From an uncultured Lachnospiraceae bacterium (GTDB lineage Bacteria > Bacillota > Clostridia > Lachnospirales > Lachnospiraceae), in NCBI GenBank assembly GCA_900539175.1, contig UQAW01000002.1, forward strand, positions 1 through 64,000: a stretch of 64,000 bases of DNA, given 5' to 3'. Below, piece by piece: positions 1-9,664 of the stretch (position 1 is its first letter; the number at the start of each line of letters is the position of its first letter). Below the pieces are notes generated by a model. That model made no database searches and was not told the DNA's origin. It saw only the letters and a program-made list of their open reading frames with translations. Both the position numbers and the translations under genes were made by a program.

Positions 1-72
1 ATAGACCGCAAAGTGGGGGATGCAGATTGCGGGAATGAATTTTCAAACACGCTCTGGAGATGGGGTGTATAA
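1..72 (+). CDS. Possible 3' end of an unidentified gene
   Basis: The first 24 codons of the window form an open plus-strand frame ending in TAA and reading IDRKVGDADCGNEFSNTLWR and a few more residues. The frame is open from the first base, so it may be the tail of a gene beginning outside the window. It is too short for a family assignment and could be chance. Its NEFSN stretch overlaps a 20-bp repeat that recurs at the end of the next gene. Confidence 0.25.
   Translation: MDRKVGDADCGNEFSNTLWRWGV
36..56. repeat. Short repeat matching the palindrome at 972-1001
   Basis: The bases GAATTTTCAAACACGCTCT here match the right half of the palindrome at 972-1001 (GAATTTTCAAACACGTTCT) with one difference. 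The two copies therefore flank the tocopherol-cyclase-like gene as direct repeats. The first copy lacks the left arm and cannot form the hairpin. Confidence 0.5.
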
Positions 73-126
73 ATGAAAGCTATTTGAGAAAAAATAAAAC
101 GTATCTTTTTATGGAGGGCAGAATAT

Positions 127-984
127 ATGCACAGCTTTTTTTATGGATGGTATTTTAAATGCCAGTCTGCGACTCAAACCTTGTCCATAATACCGGCAGT
201 CCACAAGTCCGGGCAAAAGCGGTCTTGTTCTATTCAGATCATTACGGAGAATCATACGTGGAACGTTGATTTTCCTGTTTCCGCATTTCATCGTACAGGA
301 GGGAATATTCAGATAGGAAGGAATCGCTTTGGAGAGAGGGGAATTCTTCTGGCAATTCATACGCCGGAACTAAAGATACATGGGAAATTGAATTTTGGAC
401 CACTTTCTCCTCTGAAATATGATATTATGGGACCGTTTTCCATATTTCCTTTTCTGGAATGCCGGCATTGTGTGCTAAGCATGCAGCATTCCGTTTATGG
501 CAGGTTGTACATGAATGGGCAGGAATATTTGTTTCGAGATGCATTTGGATACTGGGAGGGAGATCAGGGACGTTCATTTCCCAAAGAATATGCATGGACA
601 CAATGTAGCTTTCCAGATGGTTCACTGATGTTGTCTGTGGCGGATGTTCCGATTGCAGGTTTTCATATTCGCGGTATTATTGGCGTTGTGTTATGGAAGG
701 GCAGAGAATACCGGCTGGCAACTTATTTAGGGGCAAGAGCAGTACAGGTGCAGGATGGGAAGCTTCGAATTATTCAGGGAAATATGGAATTAGAAGCCAG
801 ACTGTTGGAACCCGCCAGTAATCCGCTAAAAGCTCCCGCTAATGGAGCCATGACAAGGACAATCCACGAAAGTGCAGCCTGCCGGGCATTTTACAGGTTC
901 CGGAAAGGAGGGAATACTCTCTTTTCCTTTAAAACAAACAGGGCTTCCTTTGAATACGAATATAAGCTGCCAGAACGTGTTTGA
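127..984 (+). CDS. Tocopherol cyclase-like family protein
   Basis: This 285-residue protein opens with HSFFYGWYFKCQS, which resembles the start of bacterial members of the tocopherol cyclase-like family (Pfam Tocopherol_cycl). It also has the Trp/Gly-rich beta pattern typical of that family, with blocks such as GYWEGDQGRSFPKEYAWTQC around residues 140-165. Firmicutes do not make tocopherol. The role here is unknown; a lipocalin-like fold binding or modifying a lipid is an inference. There is no signal peptide. A good ribosome site (GGAGGGC) precedes the ATG. The gene runs convergently to azlD, and both stop codons lie inside one palindrome. Confidence 0.7.
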   Translation: MHSFFYGWYFKCQSATQTLSIIPAVHKSGQKRSCSIQIITENHTWNVDFPVSAFHRTGGNIQIGRNRFGERGILLAIHTPELKIHGKLNFGPLSPLKYDIMGPFSIFPFLECRHCVLSMQHSVYGRLYMNGQEYLFRDAFGYWEGDQGRSFPKEYAWTQCSFPDGSLMLSVADVPIAGFHIRGIIGVVLWKGREYRLATYLGARAVQVQDGKLRIIQGNMELEARLLEPASNPLKAPANGAMTRTIHESAACRAFYRFRKGGNTLFSFKTNRASFEYEYKLPERV

Positions 985-1001
985 ATTTTCAAACACGTTC
1001 T
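972..1001. terminator. Palindrome between convergent genes, probable bidirectional terminator
   Basis: Arms AGAACGTGTTTGAA and TTCAAACACGTTCT form a 14-bp stem around two T bases. The stop codons of the tocopherol-cyclase-like gene and of azlD both fall inside or at the edge of the stem. There is no T run on either side, so it is not a textbook intrinsic terminator. Confidence 0.5.
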
Positions 1002-1329
1002 AAAACACAAACTGTATCAAGAGCATATAACACATGGTTCCAAAGCCAATGCTTAAGAAGGTGTTTTTACGCCAGATGTGGAGGATCGCAACGACTGCGA
1101 CAGACAAGAATTCGGGCAATCCATGATTACCGGTTAAAGGGGTTACGGATTTCAGGCAGTAAACTACCAGAATGGCGATCATTGCGGCAGGGAGGATATC
1201 ACCCAGATATTTTATGGATGGAGGCATCTCTTTTTTTCTGCCGAAAAGGAGAAATGGGACAGCCCGGATTGCCAGTGTTACCGCAGCCATAATGAAGATT
1301 GCGCTCAGAAGGTACATTGTCTGATTCAT
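1000..1329 (-). CDS. azlD: Branched-chain amino acid exporter small subunit AzlD
   Basis: A 109-residue, very hydrophobic protein with about four membrane segments and the family pattern LAIRAVPFLLFGRK near residue 20. This matches AzlD, the small partner of AzlC in branched-chain amino acid export. It overlaps the 3' end of azlC by 4 bases, so the two are translationally coupled. Length and gene order are normal for the family. Confidence 0.9.
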   Translation of the reverse strand: MNQTMYLLSAIFIMAAVTLAIRAVPFLLFGRKKEMPPSIKYLGDILPAAMIAILVVYCLKSVTPLTGNHGLPEFLSVAVVAILHIWRKNTFLSIGFGTMCYMLLIQFVF

Positions 1330-2024
1330 CTGTTTTCCTCCTTCAGGGTAGTCTGAATTTTTTTCTTTGCCAGGAACAGGATGCAGACCGTGGTTCCAAT
1401 TGCGGGCAGTAAAAATTGATCCTGACCAAGGACGCAGAGATAAAAGATGCCGGACAGGATGGCTATCAATGCCGGCACATGATTTTTACTGCTGCGCCAC
1501 TGGTCGATGAAAATCGTCACAAACAAGACAGTCATGGAAAAATCAATTCCTGTGGTGTCAAAAGGTAATGCCTTACCCAGAATCACACCGATGATTGTTC
1601 CAAGAATCCAGTAGCATTGATCAAATAACGCAACCCAGAACATCGACTGGGATGTTTTTGCATCTTCCGGCTGATCCATCGTGCAAAGGACAGAATACGT
1701 CTCATCGGTAAGAGAAAAAATCATATACAGATACCGCCTTCCCATCTTTTTAAAAGCTTCCACAAAAGAAAGTCCGTAGAAAAGATGGCGGCTGTTAATC
1801 AGAAGGGTCATAACCGCAATGGTTCCAAGACCTGTACCGGCACGTAAAAGTCCCACCATGGCAAATTGCATAGAGCCGGCATATATAATCACGCTGGAAA
1901 GGATTGCCCATCCCGGGGCAAATCCTGCGTCACACATGGTAATAGCGAAAGCAATCCCCAAAAAAAGATATCCGAAAAATACGGGAAGTGACTTCTTAAA
2001 AGCATCACGCATTGTTTGATACAT
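1326..2024 (-). CDS. azlC: Branched-chain amino acid exporter large subunit AzlC
   Basis: A 232-residue protein with several membrane segments and typical AzlC blocks: the N-terminal AFKKSLPVFFGYLFLGIAFA, then INSRHLFYGLSF near residue 80 and DETYSVL near 105. AzlC and AzlD form the permease thought to export branched-chain amino acids and analogues. A GGGGGAA ribosome site lies 8 bases before the ATG. The upstream gene is an aminoacyl-tRNA deacylase 16 bases away on the same strand, so the three genes probably form one transcript. Confidence 0.92.
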   Translation of the reverse strand: MYQTMRDAFKKSLPVFFGYLFLGIAFAITMCDAGFAPGWAILSSVIIYAGSMQFAMVGLLRAGTGLGTIAVMTLLINSRHLFYGLSFVEAFKKMGRRYLYMIFSLTDETYSVLCTMDQPEDAKTSQSMFWVALFDQCYWILGTIIGVILGKALPFDTTGIDFSMTVLFVTIFIDQWRSSKNHVPALIAILSGIFYLCVLGQDQFLLPAIGTTVCILFLAKKKIQTTLKEENR

Positions 2025-2040
2025 TTTGTATTTCCCCCGC

Positions 2041-2580
2041 TTACCCCTGTAATTCTATCACTTGATACGTATGATGTACCGCCGGCAGAAATTTTTCTAT
2101 GACATCGGATGTTTTTAATTTCAAGCTGGAAGTATTCACACAGGGATGACACCCCAGGTACTCTTCTTCCAGGACTTCCTTGTCAATCAATAACTGTACA
2201 CGGTTTTCTTTATCATTCATCAGTCCCATAATGCTGACAGATCCAGGGGTGATGTTCAGATATTGCTCCATATAGGTTTCGTCCGCAAACGAGAGGCGGG
2301 CAGACGGAATCTGAGCGGATACCTCACGGGTTTTGAATTTCTTCTCTCCGGGCATCATCAGAAGGTAAAATTTTGTTTTCTGGGTATTGCATAAAAATAA
2401 GTTTTTACAAATCTGTATTTCAAGAACCTGATCTACCTCATGACATGCATCGATTGTATAAAGCGCTTCATGATCCACTCTTTCGTATGGAATGCCCAAC
2501 TGCTCTAACAATTGATAAACAGCGGCTTCCTTTGGCTCTCTGTCAGTAATATCTTCTGGCTTTCCTGTATAAATGTTCAT
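2041..2580 (-). CDS. Prolyl-tRNA editing-type deacylase (YbaK/ProX family)
   Basis: This 179-residue protein has the YbaK/EbsC editing-domain layout. The N-terminal helix QLLEQLGIPYERVDHEALYT is followed by KNLFLCNTQKTKFYLLMM around residues 75-90, and GSVSIMGLMNDKENRVQLLI around 135-155. It is a stand-alone trans-editing factor of the ProX/PrdX type, which in the cytoplasm removes wrongly attached amino acids from tRNA. Its exact substrate cannot be read from the sequence. The start is supported by AGGAG 7 bases upstream. Linkage to azlCD suggests handling of excess or non-cognate amino acids, which is an inference. Confidence 0.85.
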   Translation of the reverse strand: MNIYTGKPEDITDREPKEAAVYQLLEQLGIPYERVDHEALYTIDACHEVDQVLEIQICKNLFLCNTQKTKFYLLMMPGEKKFKTREVSAQIPSARLSFADETYMEQYLNITPGSVSIMGLMNDKENRVQLLIDKEVLEEEYLGCHPCVNTSSLKLKTSDVIEKFLPAVHHTYQVIELQG

Positions 2581-2619
2581 TTTCTTATCTCCTGTATCTA
2601 AGCTTTCCGGATAGTACGA

Positions 2620-2654
2620 AAGAGGATTGCTGTATTTTATACAGGAATCCTCTT
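2620..2654. terminator. Stem-loop between the trp operon and the deacylase gene
   Basis: AAGAGGATT and AATCCTCTT pair, with an inner CTGTAT/ATACAG stem. This lies just upstream of the deacylase start and 200 bases past trpA. It may end trp transcription, but the T run is short. The rest of the 2655-2854 gap shows no clear gene or promoter. Confidence 0.4.
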
Positions 2655-2854
2655 ATTCAGATATGCGGCAAGACGTGACGGACTAAACGACAGATTATCA
2701 TTTTGAAGTGTTCCTATCACATTCAGTCAGGGGAATGTGTATCTTTTGCTTCCTCCGAACCTTCATATACTAGGTCATACTCCTATTTTACCACGTCTAC
2801 CTTAAATCTATATTACATATACAAATTTTTTTTACTTTTTTCAGCCGCTTATCT

Positions 2855-3631
2855 CTACTTTTTTGTGATGGCTTCTTTCATCATACGAACGTAAGTATAG
2901 ATATGTTGTTCCGCATGACGTCCATATTGAGCAATCATCTTCACAATTGCGCTTCCTACGATGATACCATCGGACATCCCGGCAATCTCGGCAGCCTGTT
3001 CCGTCGTATTGATTCCAAATCCCACAGCCGCAGGAACATCCGTTGTTTCTTTGATTGCGGACAGGATTCCGCTTAAATCCGTTTTAATCTCATTGCGCAC
3101 TCCTGTAACACCCATAGAAGATACCACATAGATAAAGCCTTCCGCATCTTTGGCAATATCTTTGATCCTTTCCTCGGAAGTAGGCGCAATCATAGAAATC
3201 ACAATAACCCCGTATTTCTTCGCAGCTTCTGTAACCTCTGCCTTTTCTTCAAACGGAACATCCGGAATAATAATTCCATCGATGCCTGCCTCCTGGCATC
3301 TTGCAAAGAATTTATCGTATCCGTAATGAAAAACCGGGTTTAAGTAGGTCATGAAAATCAACGGAATATCCGTCTTTTTTCTTACAGAAATCACCATATC
3401 AAAAATCTTATCTGTCGTTGTTCCGGCAGCCAATGCCCGGAGGTCTGCTTCCTGAATCACGATTCCTTCCGCGATCGGATCGGAAAACGGAATACCGATC
3501 TCAATCAGATCTGCCCCCGCCTTTTCCATTTCCAGGATATAATCTTCTGTTTTGTCAAGGCTTGGATCCCCTGCTGTCAAAAACGGGATAAATGCCTTGC
3601 CGTGATCAAATGCTTTCTCTATTCTATTCAT
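2855..3631 (-). CDS. trpA: Tryptophan synthase alpha chain
   Basis: A 258-residue TIM-barrel protein that cleaves indole-3-glycerol phosphate to indole for TrpB. The family core [14 protein letters not shown] carries the catalytic Glu at residue 44. The second acid, Asp60 in the E. coli numbering of the DPxADG motif, reads Glu (residue 55 in DPIAEG). The phosphate-binding GFGINTTEQ and [10 protein letters not shown] segments are present. It is the last gene of trpEGDCFBA and overlaps trpB by 8 bases, indicating coupled translation of the two subunits. Confidence 0.97.
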   Translation of the reverse strand: MNRIEKAFDHGKAFIPFLTAGDPSLDKTEDYILEMEKAGADLIEIGIPFSDPIAEGIVIQEADLRALAAGTTTDKIFDMVISVRKKTDIPLIFMTYLNPVFHYGYDKFFARCQEAGIDGIIIPDVPFEEKAEVTEAAKKYGVIVISMIAPTSEERIKDIAKDAEGFIYVVSSMGVTGVRNEIKTDLSGILSAIKETTDVPAAVGFGINTTEQAAEIAGMSDGIIVGSAIVKMIAQYGRHAEQHIYTYVRMMKEAITKK

Positions 3632-4808
3632 AAATCTTCACTCCTCTGTATCTTGCGATTGCAGCCACGTCTTTGTCTCCTCTTCCGGACAGGCAGATAA
3701 TCATGGATTCTTCCGGTGACATGGTCGGCGCCAGTTTTCTTGCATAGGCTACGGCATGAGCGCTCTCAATTGCACAGATGATTCCCTCTGTCCGTGCCAG
3801 GTATTCAAAAGCCTCCACTGCCTCTTCATCTGTAACCGGTACATACTGCGCTCTTTTGGTATCATGCAGATAAGCATGTTCCGGTCCGATCCCCGGATAA
3901 TCCAATCCGGCTGAAATCGAGTATACCGGCGCAATCTGTCCATATTCATCCTGACAGAAATAAGACTTCATACCATGGAATACCCCATGACTTCCTTTTG
4001 CTATGGTTGCCGCATGTTTCTTTGTATCCACTCCAAGTCCGGCGGCTTCACAGCCAATCAGTTTCACCCCTTCGTCTTTGATGAAGTTATAGAACATTCC
4101 CATAGCATTGCTTCCGCCGCCTACACATGCCAACACTGCTGCCGGCAGCTTTCCTTCATATTCCAATATCTGTTCCCGGGCTTCTTTACTGATCACTGCC
4201 TGAAAATCACGGACAATCGTAGGAAATGGATGAGGTCCCATAACAGAGCCAAGTACATAATGGGTATCCTGTACCCGGTTGGTCCACTCTCTCATGGTTT
4301 CATTGACCGCATCCTTCAAGGTCTGCGTCCCGCTTGTCACAGGATGTACCTTCGCACCCAATAATTCCATACGGAATACATTCAAAGCCTGTCTGTCCGT
4401 ATCTTCCTTTCCCATGAATACTTCACACTCAAGTCCAAGAAGCGCCGCCGCTGTGGCACATGCCACGCCGTGCTGTCCTGCACCTGTTTCAGCAATGACA
4501 CGGGTTTTTCCCATCTTCTTTGCCATCAGTACCTGTCCCAGAACATTATTGATCTTATGGGAACCCGTATGATTCAAATCCTCTCTCTTTAAATAAATCT
4601 TTGCACCGCCCAGATCTTTTGTCATCTTTTCCGCATAATACAAAAGAGAGGGACGTCCTGCATAATTCTTTAAAAGCTCATCCAGTTCTTTCTGAAATTC
4701 CGGATCATTTTTATAGAATTCATATTGTTTCTCCAAATTGATGATTTCATTCATCAAAGTCTCCGGAATATATTGTCCGCCGTAAATTCCAAATCTTCCA
4801 TTAGACAT
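3624..4808 (-). CDS. trpB: Tryptophan synthase beta chain
   Basis: A 394-residue PLP enzyme that joins indole and serine to make tryptophan. The PLP lysine is K85 in [10 protein letters not shown]. The phosphate-binding glycine loop [10 protein letters not shown] and the C-terminal CLSGRGDKD are intact, as expected for the TrpB1 type that pairs with TrpA. It overlaps trpF by 8 bases and trpA by 8 bases, so it sits in the tightly packed tail of the operon. Confidence 0.98.
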   Translation of the reverse strand: MSNGRFGIYGGQYIPETLMNEIINLEKQYEFYKNDPEFQKELDELLKNYAGRPSLLYYAEKMTKDLGGAKIYLKREDLNHTGSHKINNVLGQVLMAKKMGKTRVIAETGAGQHGVACATAAALLGLECEVFMGKEDTDRQALNVFRMELLGAKVHPVTSGTQTLKDAVNETMREWTNRVQDTHYVLGSVMGPHPFPTIVRDFQAVISKEAREQILEYEGKLPAAVLACVGGGSNAMGMFYNFIKDEGVKLIGCEAAGLGVDTKKHAATIAKGSHGVFHGMKSYFCQDEYGQIAPVYSISAGLDYPGIGPEHAYLHDTKRAQYVPVTDEEAVEAFEYLARTEGIICAIESAHAVAYARKLAPTMSPEESMIICLSGRGDKDVAAIARYRGVKIYE

Positions 4809-5400
4809 GTCTTATCCTCCTGATACATGTTTCTATCTTCTGTCTGTCTTTTTTTCCTTCTGTCTCCACGCCGCTGCTGATATCAAGGGCATAGGGATGA
4901 GCTTTCCTTATGGCTTCCTCCACATTACCCGGATGCAGGCCTCCCGCCAGAAAATACGGCCGGTCCACTTCACCGATCAGATTCCAGTCAAACGACTGTC
5001 CTGTACCGCCGGCTCCATGATCCAACAGAATATAATCTGCTGAGCTCTCGCAGGCACGTTTCACATCCTCCGAACTTTGTACGGAAAACGCCTTGATAAT
5101 ATCACATCCTGTCTGAAACCGCAAGTTCCGGATATAGGTTTCATCTTCCCTTCCATGCAGCTGTATCATATCAATAATTCCATCCTCTGCATAAGCTCCT
5201 GCAATCTTCGGCACCTCATCCACAAAAACGCCAACCACCGTGATGGATGGATCCAGACTCATCCGCAGGGTAATCGCGTGTTCTCTGGTAATCTGCCGCC
5301 GGCTCTTTGCAAATACAAATCCTACGTACTCCGGTTTCAGTTCATTTACATAATCAATATCGCAAAGCCTTGACAGCCCGCAGATTTTCACCTTAGTCAT
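4801..5400 (-). CDS. trpF: Phosphoribosylanthranilate isomerase
   Basis: A 199-residue barrel enzyme converting phosphoribosylanthranilate to the carboxyphenylamino-deoxyribulose phosphate used by TrpC. The N-terminal KICGLSR supplies the catalytic Cys (residue 7). VGVFVDE and the C-terminal [15 protein letters not shown] phosphate loop are typical. It is a separate gene, not fused to trpC as in enteric bacteria, and overlaps both neighbours by 8 bases. Confidence 0.97.
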   Translation of the reverse strand: MTKVKICGLSRLCDIDYVNELKPEYVGFVFAKSRRQITREHAITLRMSLDPSITVVGVFVDEVPKIAGAYAEDGIIDMIQLHGREDETYIRNLRFQTGCDIIKAFSVQSSEDVKRACESSADYILLDHGAGGTGQSFDWNLIGEVDRPYFLAGGLHPGNVEEAIRKAHPYALDISSGVETEGKKDRQKIETCIRRIRHV

Positions 5401-6181
5401 GGCACTCCCTTTGCAGTTCCTGAAGCATCGCTTTCTTGTCCGGACTGCGCATCAATGTTTCTCCAATCAAAACAGCGTTTGTTCCATTCCGGTACAATAC
5501 ACCTACATCCTCTGCGGTAGTGATCCCGCTTTCCGACACATAAATCGTGCCTTCCGGAATCTGATCCCCTAAGTTTACACTGTTTTTGATGTCTACCGTG
5601 AATGTTCTCAAATCCCGGTTATTCACCCCGATGATCCGTGCCCCTGCTTTCACCGCACGCCGCACTTCTTCCTCATCATGTGCCTCTACCAGCGCAGATA
5701 ATCCGAGACGATGGGCAATCTGCAAGTACTCCGTTAACTGTTCATCGTCAAGGATTGCACAGATCAGCAGTACCGCGGAAGCTCCCAACACCTTCGCTTC
5801 ATAAATCTGATAAGCATCCACTGTAAAATCCTTCCTGAGTACCGGAATAGCTACTGCTTCTGCAATCTCTTTTAAATACTCATCACTCCCCAGAAAATAT
5901 TCCGGTTCCGTCAGTACCGAAATCGCGGAAGCGCCGGACTTCTCATACTCCTTTGCAATATCCAGATAGGGAAAATCCTGTGCGATCACCCCCTTGGACG
6001 GCGAAGCCTTTTTTACTTCACAGATAAAAGAGATACCGGCCGCTGCCAAAGCCTTCTCAAAAGGAAATCCTGTAGCCGTATCGCAGGCAAGCGCCTCTGC
6101 CTTCACCTGCTCCAGTGGTTTTTCTATTTTCAATCGCTCTACCCGATTCCGGGCAGAATCCGCCAGTTTATCTAAAATCAT
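5393..6181 (-). CDS. trpC: Indole-3-glycerol phosphate synthase
   Basis: A 262-residue barrel enzyme that closes the indole ring by decarboxylation. FICEVKKASPSKG near residue 50 carries the substrate-binding and catalytic lysines. VLRKDFTVDAYQIYEA and IGVNNRDLRTFTVD follow, with ISESG-type residues in YVSESGITT. Length and motifs are normal. A 46-base gap with an AGGAG site separates it from trpD. Confidence 0.97.
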   Translation of the reverse strand: MILDKLADSARNRVERLKIEKPLEQVKAEALACDTATGFPFEKALAAAGISFICEVKKASPSKGVIAQDFPYLDIAKEYEKSGASAISVLTEPEYFLGSDEYLKEIAEAVAIPVLRKDFTVDAYQIYEAKVLGASAVLLICAILDDEQLTEYLQIAHRLGLSALVEAHDEEEVRRAVKAGARIIGVNNRDLRTFTVDIKNSVNLGDQIPEGTIYVSESGITTAEDVGVLYRNGTNAVLIGETLMRSPDKKAMLQELQRECHD

Positions 6182-6227
6182 CTTTTTACTCCTGTTCTAT
6201 CTGGATTCTTCTCTCCTGGAGAATTTC

Positions 6228-7235
6228 CTACGCCTCATTCGTCAGCCGGATAAATTCCTCCAGCTGCTTCAATGCCTTGCCGCTGTCAATGATCTCTTTC
6301 GCTTCTTTCACAGCCTCTTCCATGGAAATCCCTTTTGTAATATGAATTGCCGCAGCCGAATTCAGGACCACCGCATCCCGTTTTGGACCCTTTTCTCCTT
6401 CCAGAATTCTTCTGGCAATCTTGGCATTCTCCTCAGGAGTTCCTCCTGCAAGATCTTCTTTTTTACATCTTTCGAATCCGAACTGTTCCGGGGTGATCAC
6501 ATAGGACTCGTAATTACCATCCCGCACTTCGCAGACAGTGGTCGGTGCGCTCATGGAAATCTCATCCAGACCATCCTGCCCATACACCACCATGGCACTT
6601 TTCACTCCAAGATTCGCCAGAACCCGCGCCAAAGGCTCAACCAGCTTTTCATCATAGACACCCATCAGCTCCAGATTGGCACCTGCCGGGTTCGTCAGTG
6701 GTCCCAGGATATTGAAAATGGTACGAATCGCCAGCTCTTTCCGCACCGGAGCCACATACTTCATTGACAAATGGTAATTCTGTGCAAACAGGAAGCAGAT
6801 ACCTATCTTTTTCAATACTTCTGCACTCTTCTCCGGCTCTATCGTAATCTTCACACCCAATGCTTCCAGTACATCCGCCGCACCGCTCTTACTGGATGCC
6901 GCACGGTTTCCATGCTTGGCAACCGGAACGCCCGCCGCCGAAATCACCAGAGAAGAAGTGGTAGAAATGTTGAAAGAATTGGAATGATCTCCGCCGGTTC
7001 CTACAATTTCCAATACATCCTGATCCTGAAGCAGTTTCACGCAATGTTTTCTCATACCAGAAGCACAAGCCGTAATTTCCTCAATGGTCTCCCCCTTCAT
7101 CGCCATAGCGACAAGAAATGCACTCATCTGCACCGGTGTCGCCTGACCGCTCATGATCTCATCCATGGATGTTTCAGCCATCTCGTAACTTAAGTCTTCT
7201 TTATTCGTCAGTTTTACAATTGCCTCTTTAATCAT
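6228..7235 (-). CDS. trpD: Anthranilate phosphoribosyltransferase
   Basis: A 335-residue type III phosphoribosyltransferase that attaches phosphoribose from PRPP to anthranilate. The signature [18 protein letters not shown] near residue 80 and [21 protein letters not shown] near 107 are complete. It is not fused to the TrpG glutaminase, which is a separate gene overlapping it by 8 bases. Confidence 0.97.
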   Translation of the reverse strand: MIKEAIVKLTNKEDLSYEMAETSMDEIMSGQATPVQMSAFLVAMAMKGETIEEITACASGMRKHCVKLLQDQDVLEIVGTGGDHSNSFNISTTSSLVISAAGVPVAKHGNRAASSKSGAADVLEALGVKITIEPEKSAEVLKKIGICFLFAQNYHLSMKYVAPVRKELAIRTIFNILGPLTNPAGANLELMGVYDEKLVEPLARVLANLGVKSAMVVYGQDGLDEISMSAPTTVCEVRDGNYESYVITPEQFGFERCKKEDLAGGTPEENAKIARRILEGEKGPKRDAVVLNSAAAIHITKGISMEEAVKEAKEIIDSGKALKQLEEFIRLTNEA

Positions 7236-7806
7236 TTCCTGCTACCTCCAAAAAATTCTTTATTATTTCAGCTCCCTGGGGAGTCATGATTGATTCCGGG
7301 TGAAACTGTAACCCATAGACCGGATACCAGGTATGACGAACTGCCATAACCTCACCGTCCGTTGTTCTGCCAATCACGTTCAGACACTCCGGAAGTGTTT
7401 CTTCCAAAACTGCCAGAGAATGATATCTCGCCACCGGAATCTCTCCGGGAAGATCTTTAAAAATATCACATGACGTATCCAAAGTTGTCATAGATTGCTT
7501 TCCATGCATCAATTCTTTGGCATAAGAAACGGTAGCGCCATAAGCTTCGCAAATTGACTGATGTCCCAGACATACACCCAAAATCGGAATCCTGCTTCCG
7601 AGTTTCTGTACGATCTCAATACATCTTCCTGCCTCTGACGGTTTACCCGGTCCCGGCGAGAGAATGATCACCTGGGGATTCTGCATTTCAATTTCTTCCA
7701 CCGTCAGCTCATCATTTCGGATCACCTTGATATCCGGCTGAAAGGTTCCAATCAACTGATACAGATTATAAGAAAAACTGTCGTAATTATCTACCAGTAA
7801 AATCAT
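7228..7806 (-). CDS. trpG: Anthranilate synthase glutaminase component
   Basis: A 192-residue class I glutamine amidotransferase that supplies ammonia to TrpE. The N-terminal [16 protein letters not shown] is diagnostic. The nucleophile Cys lies in GVCLGHQSI and the His-Glu pair in [10 protein letters not shown] near the C-terminus. It may also serve para-aminobenzoate synthesis, since no second copy is visible here. It overlaps trpE by 4 bases. Confidence 0.96.
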   Translation of the reverse strand: MILLVDNYDSFSYNLYQLIGTFQPDIKVIRNDELTVEEIEMQNPQVIILSPGPGKPSEAGRCIEIVQKLGSRIPILGVCLGHQSICEAYGATVSYAKELMHGKQSMTTLDTSCDIFKDLPGEIPVARYHSLAVLEETLPECLNVIGRTTDGEVMAVRHTWYPVYGLQFHPESIMTPQGAEIIKNFLEVAGND

Positions 7807-9278
7807 ACTTCCGTCTCTCCTTCCGCTTCCTTTAATGCCTGCATGACTGCTTTCGCTTTATTGATGCACTCCTGATGTTCTTTCTCAGGCACACTGTCCG
7901 CCACGATTCCTGCTCCGGAACGTACAAACACTTTTCCATTTTTCTTGAATGCAAGGCGGATCGCGATGCAGGTATCCATATTTCCCGTAAAATCCAGATA
8001 CCCGATAGCACCTCCGTAGATACCCCGCTTGTTATTCTCCAACTCATTGATAATCTGGCAGGCACGAATCTTCGGTGCACCAGATAAGGTTCCCGCCGGC
8101 AGTACCGCATCCACTGCATCCAGAGCTGTTTTCTCCTTTTTCATCTGACCTTTTACGGTGGACCCGATGTGCATCACGTGAGAATACCGCTCGATGGAAA
8201 GATACTTTTCCACCTCCACCGTTCCAAACTCACAGAGCTTTCCGAGATCATTTCTTCCAAGATCCACTAACATATTATGCTCTGCCAATTCTTTCTCGTC
8301 CGCAAGCAGGTCTTTCTCCAACTTCTGATCCTCTTCATAATTTTTTCCTCTTGGTCGGGTTCCTGCCAGCGGAAATGTCCGAACCTCTCCATTTTCCACT
8401 TTTACCAACGTCTCTGGCGATGCTCCTGCAATCTCCACATCCTCACTGGAAAAATAGAACATATAAGGGGAAGGATTGGTCGTCCGCAGAATCCGGTAGG
8501 TATTCAGAAGACTTCCCTGAAAATCTGCTTCCAGACGATTGGAAAGTACCAATTGGAAGATATCTCCCTCACGAATATAATGTTTTACCTGTTCTACCTT
8601 CCTGCAATATTCTTCCTCATTGAACAAGGGGCGAAACTCCGATAACAGTTTTCCCGGTTCCGTCTTTTTCGGCTGTCCGTGACGCACTAAACGCTCCATC
8701 TCATCCAGCTTCAATACTGCCTTATTGTATCCCTCTTCCAGGCTCTCTGTACTGATATTTACAATCAGAATGATTTTCTGTCGGAAGTTGTCAAAAGCGA
8801 TGATCTTGTCAAATAACATCAGATCCACATCTTTAAACTTCTCCACATCCTCCGCATCCAGATTCAGAGACGGTTCACTGTATTTGATATAATCATAAGA
8901 GAAATATCCAATCAAACCTCCGGTTAAAGGAGGCAGATGTTTCAGACGGGGGGCTCTGTTATCTGCGATTACCTGCTTGATATAAGTTCCGGGATGAGCC
9001 ACCTCCATCTCAATCTTTGCCCCTGACTTAATCGTAAGCTTGTGATTTGTACAGGTCAGTTCCATAATCGGATCATAACCGATAAACGTATATCTGCCCC
9101 ACTGCTTCTTATCCTCGATACTTTCCAGCATAAAGCAATGGCTGCTTACATGCTGCAGCCTTTTCAGAACTTCCACCGGAGTTGCAATATCAGAAAGAAT
9201 TTCCCGACTGATCGGTATCCGCTTATACGCTCCGGAAGAATTGATTTCCTGCACTTCTTCATATGATGTCTGCTTCAT
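7803..9278 (-). CDS. trpE: Anthranilate synthase component I
   Basis: A 491-residue chorismate-utilising enzyme, first gene of the operon. It converts chorismate and ammonia to anthranilate. An N-terminal regulatory domain carries the Trp-binding block LESIEDKKQWGRYTFIGYDP near residues 50-70. The catalytic C-terminal half has IREGDIFQLVLSNR, TFPLAGTRPRG and AGTLSGAPKIRACQ, which argue for TrpE rather than PabB. GGGAGG precedes the ATG. Expression should depend on the T-box just upstream, and the enzyme is presumably feedback-inhibited by tryptophan. Confidence 0.97.
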   Translation of the reverse strand: MKQTSYEEVQEINSSGAYKRIPISREILSDIATPVEVLKRLQHVSSHCFMLESIEDKKQWGRYTFIGYDPIMELTCTNHKLTIKSGAKIEMEVAHPGTYIKQVIADNRAPRLKHLPPLTGGLIGYFSYDYIKYSEPSLNLDAEDVEKFKDVDLMLFDKIIAFDNFRQKIILIVNISTESLEEGYNKAVLKLDEMERLVRHGQPKKTEPGKLLSEFRPLFNEEEYCRKVEQVKHYIREGDIFQLVLSNRLEADFQGSLLNTYRILRTTNPSPYMFYFSSEDVEIAGASPETLVKVENGEVRTFPLAGTRPRGKNYEEDQKLEKDLLADEKELAEHNMLVDLGRNDLGKLCEFGTVEVEKYLSIERYSHVMHIGSTVKGQMKKEKTALDAVDAVLPAGTLSGAPKIRACQIINELENNKRGIYGGAIGYLDFTGNMDTCIAIRLAFKKNGKVFVRSGAGIVADSVPEKEHQECINKAKAVMQALKEAEGETEV

Positions 9279-9344
9279 GTTCCTGCCTCCCTTTTTTCTA
9301 TCCTTCCCGTGATTGGACGGGTACTTTTTCCTTATCGTATATAC

Positions 9345-9640
9345 ACAAAAAAGCCCTCGACAAAGAACTTCTTCCGTTCTCTGTCAAGGGCGAGTAAACA
9401 AATTCTGATACCCGTGGTGCCACCTTGATTTGTGAAATCCACACACTTACTGAGATACTATCATATCCCCGGCAATTAACGTATGCCCTACGTTGCAGAA
9501 TACTCAGTCCTGTAAACCTTTGACTGCACCCTCAGTGGTCCATTTGAAACATCGCTTTCTGCCCGGCTCCCACCTGCCCGGACTCTCTGTGAGTGCGCTT
9601 GTAACGTTATCTCCACTTCATCGGTTTAAACTATTAACTT
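9345..9640 (-). ncRNA. Tryptophan T-box leader of the trp operon
   Basis: The minus strand carries a complete T-box riboswitch. Stem I contains the AGAGAGTCCGGGCAGGTGGG block around 9595-9565. A candidate specifier UGG followed by A lies in AAATGGACC near 9540, matching a Trp codon. The conserved antiterminator bulge AAGGTGGCACCACGGG lies at about 9411-9427, and a terminator follows. Uncharged tRNA-Trp would stabilise the antiterminator and let transcription reach trpE. The secondary structure was read by eye. Confidence 0.95.
9347..9391 (-). terminator. Regulated terminator of the trp T-box
   Basis: On the minus strand CCCTTGACAGAGAAC pairs with GTTCTTTGTCGAGGG around a GGAAGAA loop, followed by CTTTTTT. 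This is a strong intrinsic terminator. It competes with the T-box antiterminator immediately upstream. Confidence 0.95.
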
Positions 9641-9664
9641 AAAATAATTCATTGATTTTTATTT

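Noticed and set aside
2703..2894. 63-codon plus-strand frame after trpA
   Set aside because: No ribosome site, low-complexity Tyr/Ser content, and overlaps the 3' end of trpA.
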